A stretch of 64,000 nucleotides of DNA from Dongia_B soli (lineage in GTDB: Bacteria > Pseudomonadota > Alphaproteobacteria > Dongiales > Dongiaceae). The notes under the pieces are model-generated. The model was not told where the DNA came from. It did no database searches and saw only the letters and a list, made by a program, of their open reading frames with translations. A program made the translations under genes and the position numbers. The DNA is taken from positions 1 to 64,000 of the forward strand of contig NZ_JAXCLW010000007.1 of the NCBI RefSeq assembly GCF_034044715.1. The letters are read 5' to 3'. Every line of letters starts with the position of its first letter. The stretch's first letter is position 1. Of this stretch, positions 52,302-61,301 are shown in pieces.

Positions 52302-53186
52302 ATGAAAGATCTGGTGAAACGTTACGGGTTGATGCTGACCAGCTATATGGTCATCGCCAGCCTCGTCTGGATCGTCCTGCTCGTGATCCTGCCTTATTTC
52401 ATGATGGTCAATTATTCCTTCCGTCCCAATCTGGTGGCGGCGGATATCGGCGGTCCGATGGACCATTACACGATCAGCAATTACGTCACCCTGTTCCAGA
52501 ACCAGGTCCACTTCCACGTGTTCCTGAATACCATCTGGGGCGGCGCAATGGTGACCTTCATCTGCCTCTGTGTCTGTTACCCGATCGCCTATCACCTGGC
52601 CAAGGTGGCGACGCCGCAGCGCGCCGCCTTTCTGCTGCTGCTGCTGGTGATCCCTTTCTGGATCAACGAAATCCTGCGCACCTTCGCCTGGTTCATCATC
52701 CTGGCTTATCAGGGGCCGTTGAACGCGTTTCTTAAATTCTTCCACATCATTGACAAGCCGATCCGCTATCTGTCGGGCAATGGCGCGGTGATGGTGGGGA
52801 TGGTCTATGCTTTCATCCTCTTCATGGTGTTTCCGATCTACAACGCGATGGAAAGCATGGATAAGAATCAGGTGGAAGCGGCCCGTGACCTGGGTGCGCC
52901 GACCTGGCGGATCCATTGGCGTGTGGTGATGCCGCATGCAAAGCCCGGTATCGCCGTCGGCTGTATCATGACCTTCATGTTGGCGGTCAGCTCCTATGCC
53001 GTACCCTCGATTTTGGGTTCGACCAATTCGCGCTGGTTTACCGAGATCATCTATCAGTGGTTCTTCGAGGGCCAGAATTGGCCGCAGGGTTCGGCCTATG
53101 CGTTCATCCTGCTGCTGCTCTGTATCATCTTCATCCTGGTGATGATGCGGGTCTTCAAGGTCGGCTTGACCGACATCGCGAAGTAA
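52302..53186 (+). CDS. Polyamine-type ABC permease, PotB-like
   Basis: This 294-residue permease has six helices and the EAA loop ARDLGAPTWRIHWRVVMPHA. It has a longer periplasmic loop after helix 1 (NYSFRPNLVAADIGGPMDHY), as PotB/PotH proteins do. It lies 10 bp after the ATPase and 10 bp before the partner permease. Confidence 0.9.
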   Translation: MKDLVKRYGLMLTSYMVIASLVWIVLLVILPYFMMVNYSFRPNLVAADIGGPMDHYTISNYVTLFQNQVHFHVFLNTIWGGAMVTFICLCVCYPIAYHLAKVATPQRAAFLLLLLVIPFWINEILRTFAWFIILAYQGPLNAFLKFFHIIDKPIRYLSGNGAVMVGMVYAFILFMVFPIYNAMESMDKNQVEAARDLGAPTWRIHWRVVMPHAKPGIAVGCIMTFMLAVSSYAVPSILGSTNSRWFTEIIYQWFFEGQNWPQGSAYAFILLLLCIIFILVMMRVFKVGLTDIAK

Positions 53187-53196
53187 GGGGGAAGCG

Positions 53197-54045
53197 ATGC
53201 AACGCCGTTCCGGTTCCGAAATCCTGCTGACAGTCTATCTTTGGCTGTTCCTGATCTATCTTTTCCTGCCGCTGGTCGTCATGGGGGCGGCAACCTTCAA
53301 TAGCAGCCGCTTCCCGACGGTCACGCCCTGGCTGGGGACAACGCTCAAATGGTTCGGGGAGTTGGCGGCAGATGACCGTATGTGGGACGGCCTCATTAGC
53401 TCCCTGGGCGTCGGCATTGCCGTTGTGGTGATCTCGGTGCCGGTGGGGCTGGGGGCGGCCCTGCTGCTGACCGGTCTCAAAGGCAAGTCGCGGACCTTCG
53501 TCTATGGTGTCATGGTCTCGCCGCTGCTGACGCCGGGCGTCATCATCGGCATCTCCACCCTGGTCTTCTGGGACCGGCTGGGTGTCGGGCCGGGTCTGCA
53601 TCTGGCCACGCTTGGCCAATGCAGCTTCATCATCGCCTATGTGATGTTGATGGTGCTGGCACGGTTGCAGCGTTTCGATGAGACACTCGAGGAAGCCGGG
53701 CTCGATCTCGGCGCCACTCATGCCCAGGTGTTCCGCCGCGTGTTGTTGCCCTATCTCAAGCCATCCCTGATCGCCGCGGCGGTGCTGGCTTTCTTCCAGT
53801 CCTTCGAGAACTACAATACGACGCTCTTTACCCGCGGCCTCGATACCACCCTGACGGTCTACATCGCCTCCAAGGTGCGGACCGGCCTGACCCCCGCCGT
53901 CAATGCGCTGGGGCTTATCCTGATCTCGATCACCATTCTGGGGGCCGTCGGCTACGAAATCCTCCGTCGCCGCGAACAGGCCCGCGAACTCTCCGCCAAG
54001 CGCCGGGCAGCCGAAACCGAACGGCGCGAGGCGCAACTCGCCTGA
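53197..54045 (+). CDS. Polyamine-type ABC permease, PotC-like
   Basis: This 282-residue permease has six helices and the EAA loop GLDLGATHAQVFRRVLLPYL. It ends in an unusually long charged tail (RREQARELSAKRRAAETERR) of about 25 residues, which would lie in the cytoplasm near the ATPase. It is the last gene of the unit and is followed by a strong terminator. Confidence 0.9.
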   Translation: MQRRSGSEILLTVYLWLFLIYLFLPLVVMGAATFNSSRFPTVTPWLGTTLKWFGELAADDRMWDGLISSLGVGIAVVVISVPVGLGAALLLTGLKGKSRTFVYGVMVSPLLTPGVIIGISTLVFWDRLGVGPGLHLATLGQCSFIIAYVMLMVLARLQRFDETLEEAGLDLGATHAQVFRRVLLPYLKPSLIAAAVLAFFQSFENYNTTLFTRGLDTTLTVYIASKVRTGLTPAVNALGLILISITILGAVGYEILRRREQARELSAKRRAAETERREAQLA

Positions 54046-54050
54046 CGATA

Positions 54051-54094
54051 TGCCGGCCCGGTCTCCCTAAGGCGGGAGTCCCGGCCGGCATTTT
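54051..54094 (+). terminator. Rho-independent terminator
   Basis: TGCCGGCC at 54051-54058 pairs with GGCCGGCA at 54083-54090, with an inner stem CTCCC/GGGAG, and TTTT follows. It separates the PotABCD-type operon from the sulfate transport operon. Confidence 0.75.
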
Positions 54095-54241
54095 CCACCG
54101 CATGGGCGACGGCAAGCCGGACGGGATTCCCGCTTGACGCCGATATGCCTAATACACTTCTATATGCGGGAAATCTCGGATAACACGCATCTTGTGTGTT
54201 AAATGACCTCGCGTCATTTCTTCACCTATGGAGTTCCATTC

Positions 54242-55252
54242 ATGAAGCGTCTCCTTCTCGGGCTCGTCGGGGCCGCTGGCCTGGCCGCCGTCTCCCTGGC
54301 GCAGGCGCCTACCGCCAAAGCCGATACCTCATTGCTGAACGCCTCGTTCGATGTGGGCCGCGAGCTTTACGCCGCCATCAATCCCGCCTTCAAAACCTAT
54401 TGGAAGGGGAAGGCCGGCGAGGACGTTTCGATCGAGCAATCGCATGCCGGTACTTCCAAGCAGGCCCGGTCGATCCTCGAAGGCATGCAGGCAGATGTGG
54501 TGACCTTCAACCAGGCGACCGATATCGAGACGCTGGTGGCCGGCGGGCTGGTACAGCCGGGTTGGGAAAAGAAGTTCCCTGCCAATGCCTCACCTTACTA
54601 TTCCTTCCCGGCCTTCCTGGTGCGGGCCGGCAATCCCAAGCACATCAAGGATTGGAGCGATCTGGCGCGGGACGACGTGCAAGTGGTCTTCCCTAATCCG
54701 AAGACCTCGGGCAACGCGCGTTATACCTACCTTGCCGCCTATGCCGACGCGCTGCAGAAAAATGGCGGCGATCAGGCCAAGGCCCAGGAATTCGTCAAGA
54801 AGGTCTTCTCCCATGTGCCGGTCTTCGATACCGGCGGCCGTGGCGCGACCACCACATTCGTTGAGCGCGAAACCGGCGACGTTCTGATCACTTTCGAAGC
54901 CGAAACCCGCGGCATCGCCAAGCAGTACGGCACCGACAAATACGAAGTCGTGGTGCCGCCTTCCAGCCTGAAGGCCGATTTCCCGGTGGCGGTGGTGGAT
55001 AAGGTTGTCGATGCCAAGGGGACCCGCAAGGCCGCCGAGGGCTATCTCAATTTCCTCTACCGGCCGGAATGCCAGGACATCATTGCCCAGCATTTCTACC
55101 GGGTGAATGACGAAACCGTGGCGAAGAAATATGCCGACCAGTTCCCGGCCGTGAAGCTGGTGACCGTCGATGACGTCTTCGGCGGCTGGACCAAGTTGAA
55201 CAAGGAACATTTCGCCAAGGGCGGCATCCTCGACACGCTTTTTGTTCAATAA
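54242..55252 (+). CDS. Sulfate/thiosulfate-binding periplasmic protein
   Basis: This 336-residue protein has a signal peptide (MKRLLLGLVGAAGLAAVSLA) and the sulfate-binding protein core: LLNASFDVGRELYAAINPAF, SHAGTSKQARSILEGMQADV and PYYSFPAFLVRAGNPKHI. These match Sbp/CysP, which hand sulfate to CysTW. ATG 54242 has GGAG upstream; an earlier in-frame ATG lacks a signal. It leads the sulfate operon. Confidence 0.92.
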   Translation: MKRLLLGLVGAAGLAAVSLAQAPTAKADTSLLNASFDVGRELYAAINPAFKTYWKGKAGEDVSIEQSHAGTSKQARSILEGMQADVVTFNQATDIETLVAGGLVQPGWEKKFPANASPYYSFPAFLVRAGNPKHIKDWSDLARDDVQVVFPNPKTSGNARYTYLAAYADALQKNGGDQAKAQEFVKKVFSHVPVFDTGGRGATTTFVERETGDVLITFEAETRGIAKQYGTDKYEVVVPPSSLKADFPVAVVDKVVDAKGTRKAAEGYLNFLYRPECQDIIAQHFYRVNDETVAKKYADQFPAVKLVTVDDVFGGWTKLNKEHFAKGGILDTLFVQ

Positions 55253-55286
55253 CGCCCGATAATAAACGAGGTATTGACGCACGATC

Positions 55287-56171
55287 ATGGCTTTGGTTGA
55301 CGCCAGCCTCAGCAAACCGGCCAGGACACCGCCGGCCAGGACAAGGGGCCGTCGGCGCCGTGTCCTGCCGGGCTTCACCCTGACGCTCGGCTGCACGCTG
55401 CTCTATCTTGCCGTGATCGTGCTGCTGCCGCTGGCGGCGCTGATCCTCAAATCCGCCAGCATTCCCTTCGACGAATTCCTCGACAACATCATCTCGGCGC
55501 GGGCTCTCGCCACCTATCGCTTGACCTTGGGGACGGCCCTGGGGGCGACGGTGTTCAACGGGCTGTTCGGCCTGCTGCTGGCCTGGGTGCTTGTTCGCTA
55601 TGACTTCCCGGGCCGGCGGCTGCTTGACGCCATCGTTGATCTGCCCTTCGCTTTGCCCACGGCCGTGGCCGGCATCGCCCTGACGGAGCTGTTCGCAAAG
55701 AACGGCTGGCTGGGTGAACCGCTAGCCAAGCTCGGCATCAGCGTTGCCTATACGCCGCTCGGTATCGCCATCGCCATGGCCTTCACCAGCCTGCCTTTCG
55801 TCGTCCGCACCGTGCAGCCGGTGCTGGAGGATTTGGACGAGGAAGTGGAGGAGGCGGCCCACTCATTGGGCGCCAGCGACGGGGCGATTTTCTGGCGCGT
55901 CATCCTGCCTTCGATCTTTCCGGCCTTCCTGGCCGGCTGTAGCCTAGCCTTTGCCCGCAGTCTCGGCGAATTCGGCGCCGTGATCTTCATCGCCGGCAAC
56001 CGGCCGATGCAGACCGAAATCACCGCGCTGCTGACGTTCATCCGCCTGGAGGAATATGATTACGGCGGCGCGGCGGCCCTGTCAGTCGCGATCCTCTTCG
56101 CCGCTTTCGTGCTTCTCCTCATCACCAATATCGTTCAGGCCAGGGCGCTTCGTTATGCTGACCGGCATTGA
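55287..56171 (+). CDS. cysT: Sulfate ABC transporter permease CysT
   Basis: This 294-residue permease has an arginine-rich N-terminus (TPPARTRGRRRRVLPGFTLT), six helices and the CysT-type loop AAHSLGASDGAIFWRVILPS, with SLGEFGAVIFIAGN after it. It pairs with CysW to form the sulfate channel. It follows the binding-protein gene by 34 bp, and its 3' end overlaps cysW by 17 bp. Confidence 0.93.
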   Translation: MALVDASLSKPARTPPARTRGRRRRVLPGFTLTLGCTLLYLAVIVLLPLAALILKSASIPFDEFLDNIISARALATYRLTLGTALGATVFNGLFGLLLAWVLVRYDFPGRRLLDAIVDLPFALPTAVAGIALTELFAKNGWLGEPLAKLGISVAYTPLGIAIAMAFTSLPFVVRTVQPVLEDLDEEVEEAAHSLGASDGAIFWRVILPSIFPAFLAGCSLAFARSLGEFGAVIFIAGNRPMQTEITALLTFIRLEEYDYGGAAALSVAILFAAFVLLLITNIVQARALRYADRH

Positions 56172-57039
56172 AAGTTTAAGTCCCGATAGTTCGGTTGCAT
56201 CGCCCCGCCGTCACATACGTGCCGGCGACGGCAAATGGCTGCGCCGCAGCCTGATTACGATTGTCGTCCTTCTTTCGGCGCTGGTCCTGTTGGCGCCGAT
56301 CGCGGTCATTTTCGTTCAGGCTTTTTCGGCCGGCATCACCGCCTATGCCAGCAAGATCGTGGCTCCGGAAACCTTGCATGCGACACTGCTGACCGTGCTG
56401 ACCGCCGTTGTGGTGGTGCCGCTTAATGCGATGTTCGGCATCATGGCGGCCTGGTCGATCACCAAGTTCAAATTTCCCGGCCGCAAACTGCTGATCACGC
56501 TGATCGAGATTCCCTTCTCGGTCTCGCCGGTCGTGGCCGGCGTCTGCTACCTCTTTCTCTATGGTGCCCGTGGCCTCCTCGGGCCCTGGCTGGAAACCCA
56601 TGACATTCGCCTGATGTTCTCCGTACCGGCGATCATCCTGGTCAGTCTCTTTGTTACCTGTCCTTTCGTCGCCCGCGAGCTCATTCCGCTGATGCAGACC
56701 CAGGGCAGCGACGAGGAGGAAGCGGCGACGACACTCGGTGCCAACGGCTTGCAGATGTTCCTCCGGGTAACCCTGCCGAATATCAAATGGGCTCTGCTTT
56801 ACGGCGTCATCCTTTGCAATGCCCGCGTCATGGGTGAATTCGGCGCCGTTTCCGTCGTTTCCGGCAGCATCCGCGGCCAGACCAATACCCTGCCGCTGCA
56901 GATCGAGCTGCTCTATAACGATTACGATGCCGTGGGGGCCTTCGCTGCCGCGTCAACACTGACCTTCCTGGCGGTCGTCACCCTGGTCATCAAGACCATT
57001 ATCGAGCGCCGAACCGGACAGCGCGGCCTTGGCCACTAA
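56155..57039 (+). CDS. cysW: Sulfate ABC transporter permease CysW
   Basis: This 294-residue permease has the CysW patterns EEAATTLGANGLQMFLRVTL and RVMGEFGAVSVVSG. ATG 56155 fits the overlap with cysT and a normal N-terminus; a longer frame from 56056 runs back over cysT. Normally cysA, the ATPase, follows; here the next gene is a dienelactone hydrolase, so the ATPase must be elsewhere. Confidence 0.93.
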   Translation: MLTGIESLSPDSSVASPRRHIRAGDGKWLRRSLITIVVLLSALVLLAPIAVIFVQAFSAGITAYASKIVAPETLHATLLTVLTAVVVVPLNAMFGIMAAWSITKFKFPGRKLLITLIEIPFSVSPVVAGVCYLFLYGARGLLGPWLETHDIRLMFSVPAIILVSLFVTCPFVARELIPLMQTQGSDEEEAATTLGANGLQMFLRVTLPNIKWALLYGVILCNARVMGEFGAVSVVSGSIRGQTNTLPLQIELLYNDYDAVGAFAAASTLTFLAVVTLVIKTIIERRTGQRGLGH

Positions 57040-57234
57040 TCGCGCGCTTGCGAAGGCTGTAAGTCCGACCTTGCCATAAGGCGGAGGAGATTGCAGAGTC
57101 CTGCCGGGGCATTGCGCGGACCGAACCGCGCCTCAATCACAACAGGGATTTCGCAGATCCAGGGATTTCCGCGACGCAGGCAATCGGCCGAAAGGCTGCG
57201 GTGCCTGGCGCCGGACGGCAGAACGGAGACAGAC

Positions 57235-58464
57235 ATGGCCGGAAAATTCATCCAAATCGCAGCTCATGACGGCGGCACCTTTCGTGGCTATCTGGCCCTG
57301 CCGCGGGACGGCAAAGGGCCGGCCATCGTGCTGTGCCAGGAAATCTTTGGCATCAATGCCTATGTCCGCGAAGTCGCCGATTACTATGCCGAGGAAGGCT
57401 ATGTGGTCCTGGCGCCCGATCTCTTTTGGCGGATGGAGAAGGATGTCGATCTCGGCTACACGCCGGAAGACTGGCAGAAAGCCTTCGGATTCTTCCAGAA
57501 GTTCGATGTCGATCTCGGCGTCAAGGATATCGCCAGCGCGGTGAAGGCCCTGCGCGCCATGCCGGAAGTCAGCGGCAAGGTCGGCGCCTTGGGCTTCTGC
57601 CTGGGCGGTAAGCTCGCTTATCTCGCTGCCGCTCGGGCCGGTGTCGATTGCGCCGTCGGCTATTACGGGGTGGGCATCGAAGGTGCGCTGGATGAAAAGA
57701 TCAATGTGCCGCTGGTGTTGCATATAGCCGGTGAGGATCAGTTTGTCCCCAAGGCGGCGCAGGAGCAGATCCGCCAGCATTTCAAGAACCAGCCCCAGGT
57801 CGAGATCTATACCTATCCCGGCACGGACCATGCGTTTGCCCGGACCGGTGGCGATCATTACGACAAGCCGGCGGCGATGATGGCGCATTCGCGCTCGATC
57901 GCCTTGTTCCGCAAGGTGATGGGACCGCATTACGATCTCTCCGCCCTGTGGGACAAGCATTGCGAATATGAATTCGGCATTCGCGATGTCGATGCCACCA
58001 TGGGGACGATGGTTGCGGAACCCTATGTCAACCACATCCCGACGATGACGGGCGGGGTCGGCTACAAGCACCTCAAGCGGTTCTACAAGCATCACTTCGT
58101 GAACAGTAATCCCAAGGACACGAAGCTCATCCCAATCTCGCGCACCATCGGCGCCGACCGGGTGGTCGATGAGATGCTGTTCTGCTTTACCCATGACAGC
58201 GAGATTGACTGGATGCTGCCCGGCGTGAAGCCGACCGGCAAATATGTCGAAATCCCGCTGGTGGCGATCATCTCCTTCCGCGGCGACAAGCTCTATAATG
58301 AGCATATCTATTGGGATCAGGCTTCGGTCCTGGTGCAGATCGGCCTGCTCGACGCCAAGAACCTGCCGGTCGCCGGCATCGAAACCGCGAAGAAGCTGCT
58401 TGATGAGAAGCAGCCGTCCAACACCTTGATGAAGAGGTGGGCGGAGAGTGAAGGCAAGGACTGA
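57235..58464 (+). CDS. Dienelactone hydrolase fused to a SnoaL/NTF2-like domain
   Basis: This 409-residue protein has two parts. Residues 1-225 are a dienelactone hydrolase, with a cysteine nucleophile (GALGFCLGGKLAYL) and a histidine (YPGTDHAFAR). Residues 230-400 are an NTF2/SnoaL-like barrel (VAEPYVNHIPTMTGGVGYKH, HFVNSNPKDTKLIP). Stand-alone DLH enzymes of about 240 residues open ring-cleavage lactones; the role of the extra domain is not known. It precedes the aldolase-SDR fusion by 35 bp and may act on the same compound. Confidence 0.85.
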   Translation: MAGKFIQIAAHDGGTFRGYLALPRDGKGPAIVLCQEIFGINAYVREVADYYAEEGYVVLAPDLFWRMEKDVDLGYTPEDWQKAFGFFQKFDVDLGVKDIASAVKALRAMPEVSGKVGALGFCLGGKLAYLAAARAGVDCAVGYYGVGIEGALDEKINVPLVLHIAGEDQFVPKAAQEQIRQHFKNQPQVEIYTYPGTDHAFARTGGDHYDKPAAMMAHSRSIALFRKVMGPHYDLSALWDKHCEYEFGIRDVDATMGTMVAEPYVNHIPTMTGGVGYKHLKRFYKHHFVNSNPKDTKLIPISRTIGADRVVDEMLFCFTHDSEIDWMLPGVKPTGKYVEIPLVAIISFRGDKLYNEHIYWDQASVLVQIGLLDAKNLPVAGIETAKKLLDEKQPSNTLMKRWAESEGKD

Positions 58465-58499
58465 GCCAGCCCGCCGCGCAATTCGTTCCAGGAGGCAAA

Positions 58500-60005
58500 A
58501 TGAAGATCATCAGTAATCCAATCCGGCAGAAATTGGCGGCCGGCGATTGCGTTGGCTGCCATTGGGTGGCGCTGGGGTCGCCGTCGGTTGCGGAAATCAT
58601 GGCTCAGGGGCAGCCCGATGCGATGGTCTTCGATTTGCAGCACGGCCTGTGGACGCGGGAAACCCTGGAACATGGCATCGGTGTCGTGCGCGGTTTGACC
58701 ACGCCGCTTTGCCGGGTGGCGGACAACTCGCCTTATGCTATCGGCAGTGCCCTGGATGCCGGCGCCATGGGCGTCATCGTTCCCTTCGTCGAGACAGCGG
58801 AACAGGCCGAAGCCGCGGTTGTCGCCGCGAAATATCCCCCGCGCGGCATGCGTTCCTTCGGCAATGTGCGGCCGATCTTCGATGCCGCCGCCTATGTCAA
58901 CGACGCCAATGCGAATACTTTCGTCGCGGTGATGATCGAGACTGCCAAAGGGGTCGAGAATGCGGCGGAGATCGCGGCTACGCCGGGCGTCGACATGATC
59001 TTCATCGGCCCCTTCGATCTTTCCCTCTCGCTCGGCACTTTTCCCGATTTCGGCCCGAAACATCAGGACGCGATTCTCCGCGTGAAAGCTGCGGCGGAAG
59101 CTGCCGGGAAGAATGCCGGCATTTTCACCGCCCATGGCATGATGGCGGCGGACCGCCGGGTGCAAGGGTTCCAGATGGTCGTACTCGCCAATGACCAGGA
59201 TCTTCTGCAAGGCCCATCCAAAGCCCAGGTCAGCCGTTTTGCCGCGCGTGACGGCGAGGATCTGGTCGATGGCCGCGTCGCTCTGGTAACCGGCACCAAT
59301 CGCGGTATCGGCAGCGAGATCGTTCGCAGCTTGGTGAAGGCGGGGGCCAAGAAAGTCTATTGCGCGAGCCGCGATGTCGCGGCGTTGCGGCCGCTAATCT
59401 CCGAAGCGCCGGACCGCCTTCAGGCGCTCGAGCTCGATGTCACCGATGAGACACAGATCGCCGCCGCCGCGAAGGCTTGCCGGGATGTCGAATTGCTTGT
59501 GAATAATGCCGGTATCAATCACAACACGCCGCTCTTCGCGATTGACGACACGGCCAACGCCCGTCGTGAGATGGAGGTCAATTATTTCGGCACCCTCAAT
59601 ATGTGCCGCGCTTTCATACCGATCCTGAAGGCGAATGGCGGCGGCGCCATCGTCAACATGGTCTCGATCCTCGCTCATGCCAATCTGCCGCTGATGGGAT
59701 CGCTCTGCGCGTCCAAGGCGGCGCTGCTCAGCCTGACCCAGGCTTTGCGGGCGGAATTGAAGGCGCAAGGCACGCATGTGATGGCGGTGCTGCCTGGCGC
59801 GGTGAACACCGACATGACCAAGGATTTCGACATCCCGAAGATTGCGGCGGCCTATGTCGCGAGCGCCTTGCTGGATGGATTGTCGCTGCGCCAGGAAGAA
59901 GTCTATCCCGGCGATATGGCAACCAGCATCGTTTATGGGATGCTCAACAATCCGAAGGAAACGGAATGGGGCTTGGGCAGCTATCTGCCGCCGAACGCGC
60001 CCTGA
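58500..60005 (+). CDS. HpcH/HpaI aldolase fused to SDR with altered active site
   Basis: Residues 1-250 form an HpcH/HpaI class II aldolase, with the catalytic region VFDLQHGLW and metal ligands in MIETAKGVENAA and FIGPFDLSLSLG. Residues 258-501 form a short-chain dehydrogenase with TGTNRGIGSE and NNAG. The SDR active site keeps the serine (NMVSILAHA) and lysine (SLCASKAAL), but the catalytic tyrosine position, four residues before lysine, is leucine. AGGAGG lies before the ATG. The fusion is not one I know as a standard arrangement. The 3' end overlaps the convergent HAD gene by 25 bp. Confidence 0.82.
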   Translation: MKIISNPIRQKLAAGDCVGCHWVALGSPSVAEIMAQGQPDAMVFDLQHGLWTRETLEHGIGVVRGLTTPLCRVADNSPYAIGSALDAGAMGVIVPFVETAEQAEAAVVAAKYPPRGMRSFGNVRPIFDAAAYVNDANANTFVAVMIETAKGVENAAEIAATPGVDMIFIGPFDLSLSLGTFPDFGPKHQDAILRVKAAAEAAGKNAGIFTAHGMMAADRRVQGFQMVVLANDQDLLQGPSKAQVSRFAARDGEDLVDGRVALVTGTNRGIGSEIVRSLVKAGAKKVYCASRDVAALRPLISEAPDRLQALELDVTDETQIAAAAKACRDVELLVNNAGINHNTPLFAIDDTANARREMEVNYFGTLNMCRAFIPILKANGGGAIVNMVSILAHANLPLMGSLCASKAALLSLTQALRAELKAQGTHVMAVLPGAVNTDMTKDFDIPKIAAAYVASALLDGLSLRQEEVYPGDMATSIVYGMLNNPKETEWGLGSYLPPNAP

Positions 60006-60679
60006 TCGATCAACTCGTGCGCGAGATCGCCGAGGCTGCTCAAGATGGTAGCCTGGCGATCCAAGCCATATTCGATCGGCTGGCCGTTCCGGTTGATCCA
60101 GAAGGTGCGAAAGCCGAACTGGGCAGCACCGGCCGCGTCCCAGGCATTGGATGAGACGAAGGCGCAACTCTGCGGGCTGCTCAACTTGAAGCGGTCGAGC
60201 GCAAGCTGGTAACCGCGCGCATCGGGCTTATAGACGCCGACCTCGGCAACTGAAATAGGTGCGTCCAACAGGTCGCCGAGCTTCGCGGCGGCGGTGAGGT
60301 CGGACAGCAGATCGGGATCGCCATTTGACAGCAGCGTCCTTGGAATGCCGGCCGCCTTCAGCTTCTGCAGGAGGGGCGGGACTTCAGGATAAGCACTGAG
60401 CTGCCGATAGGCCGCCAGCAGGCTGTCGCGCTGCTGCCGGTCCTGGTCGAGGCCGTAAGTCGCCAGAGCCACATCCAGCGCTTCAGCGGTCAGCTCCCAG
60501 AAACTGCGATATTGCCGGCGGAGGCTCAGGGTCCAGGTATATTCCAGCTGCTTCTGCCGCCATAATTGCGAGACCTGCTGGGCGATCGGCCCCAGCCGGG
60601 CCTTCATCGCAGCGGCCGGCGCGTGGATATCGAACAGCGTTCCGTAAGCATCAAAGAAGATCGCTTGAACGCTTGGCAT
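59981..60679 (-). CDS. Haloacid dehalogenase type II (HAD superfamily)
   Basis: This 232-residue protein has the L-2-haloacid dehalogenase pattern: nucleophile aspartate in FFDAYGTLFD, LSNGDPDLL, lysine in YKPDARGYQLAL and SSNAWDAAGAAQFG. Type II enzymes convert 2-halo acids to D-2-hydroxy acids, but many members act on phosphates instead. ATG 60679 gives the correct N-terminus. It follows the Lrp-domain gene by 7 bp on the same strand. Confidence 0.88.
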   Translation of the reverse strand: MPSVQAIFFDAYGTLFDIHAPAAAMKARLGPIAQQVSQLWRQKQLEYTWTLSLRRQYRSFWELTAEALDVALATYGLDQDRQQRDSLLAAYRQLSAYPEVPPLLQKLKAAGIPRTLLSNGDPDLLSDLTAAAKLGDLLDAPISVAEVGVYKPDARGYQLALDRFKLSSPQSCAFVSSNAWDAAGAAQFGFRTFWINRNGQPIEYGLDRQATILSSLGDLAHELIDQGAFGGR

Positions 60680-60686
60680 TATTACC

Positions 60687-60929
60687 TCACGTGAAGGCGT
60701 TGAAGGTGATGATGGTCTGGGTATCCTTGACGTTGGGCAATGTCTGAATCTGGCCGGTGACGAAGCGCCCCACATCCATCTCGGTCGGCAGATTGCATTT
60801 CACCAGCAGATCGTAAATGCCGGAAATGGAATAGACCTCGCCCACCTGCTCGACCGTGTCGAGGGCATTCGCGGCCACCTCATAGGCCGTTCCCGGTTCG
60901 CATTTCACCAGAATAAAGATCGGCCGCAT
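60687..60929 (-). CDS. Stand-alone Lrp/AsnC ligand-binding domain (80 aa)
   Basis: The protein is only the RAM ligand-binding domain of Lrp/AsnC regulators (IFILVKCEPGTAYEVAANAL, VYSISGIYDLLVKC, TIITFNAF) and has no DNA-binding helix-turn-helix. Such small proteins assemble into rings and may modify Lrp activity by mixing with it or binding amino acids. It is probably cotranscribed with the HAD gene downstream. Confidence 0.88.
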   Translation of the reverse strand: MRPIFILVKCEPGTAYEVAANALDTVEQVGEVYSISGIYDLLVKCNLPTEMDVGRFVTGQIQTLPNVKDTQTIITFNAFT

Positions 60930-61041
60930 CTTGTCTGCGTCCTCTAACCGTTACGCCTTGGCGGTCATGTTGCCCCGGCAGGACGGTAAAAGCCAGAACT
61001 AGATGCGTCATCGATCGGGGCTGAAGCAGCGCCCATATATC

Positions 61042-61221
61042 TTATTTCATTACATAGACGTAATACACGATTCCGCCGATCACCACGATCGCGGCAACCC
61101 ATAGCCAGATCGAAAGCATGGCGACGCCGCTCATTTGCGGTTTGGCAGGAGCTGCCTGTTTCCGTCCCATGCGACCGGCGACAATGTCGAGCGCCTTTCG
61201 CTCGTCCTCACGGCGACCCAT
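61042..61221 (-). CDS. Small membrane protein, 59 aa
   Basis: The frame reads MGRREDERKALDIVAGRMGR, a short basic segment, one long membrane helix (MLSIWLWVAAIVVIGGIVYY) and VYVMK before the stop. GGGGGA lies upstream of the ATG at 61221. The topology is N-terminus in the cytoplasm, with an almost absent C-terminal tail. I know of no family. The clean ribosome site and single helix make it a good small-protein candidate. Confidence 0.55.
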   Translation of the reverse strand: MGRREDERKALDIVAGRMGRKQAAPAKPQMSGVAMLSIWLWVAAIVVIGGIVYYVYVMK

Positions 61222-61301
61222 TCATTCCCCCTTGGATGAAACCCCGCGGGCACTATGCCACAGTCGTGGCCATCACGCGATTGTTGCAAGATCGAGAAAA
61301 T

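Noticed and set aside
54095..54241. A sulfur riboswitch before the sulfate operon
   Set aside because: The AT-rich leader has a TTGACG and a TATAT but with wrong spacing, and no conserved riboswitch core is visible.
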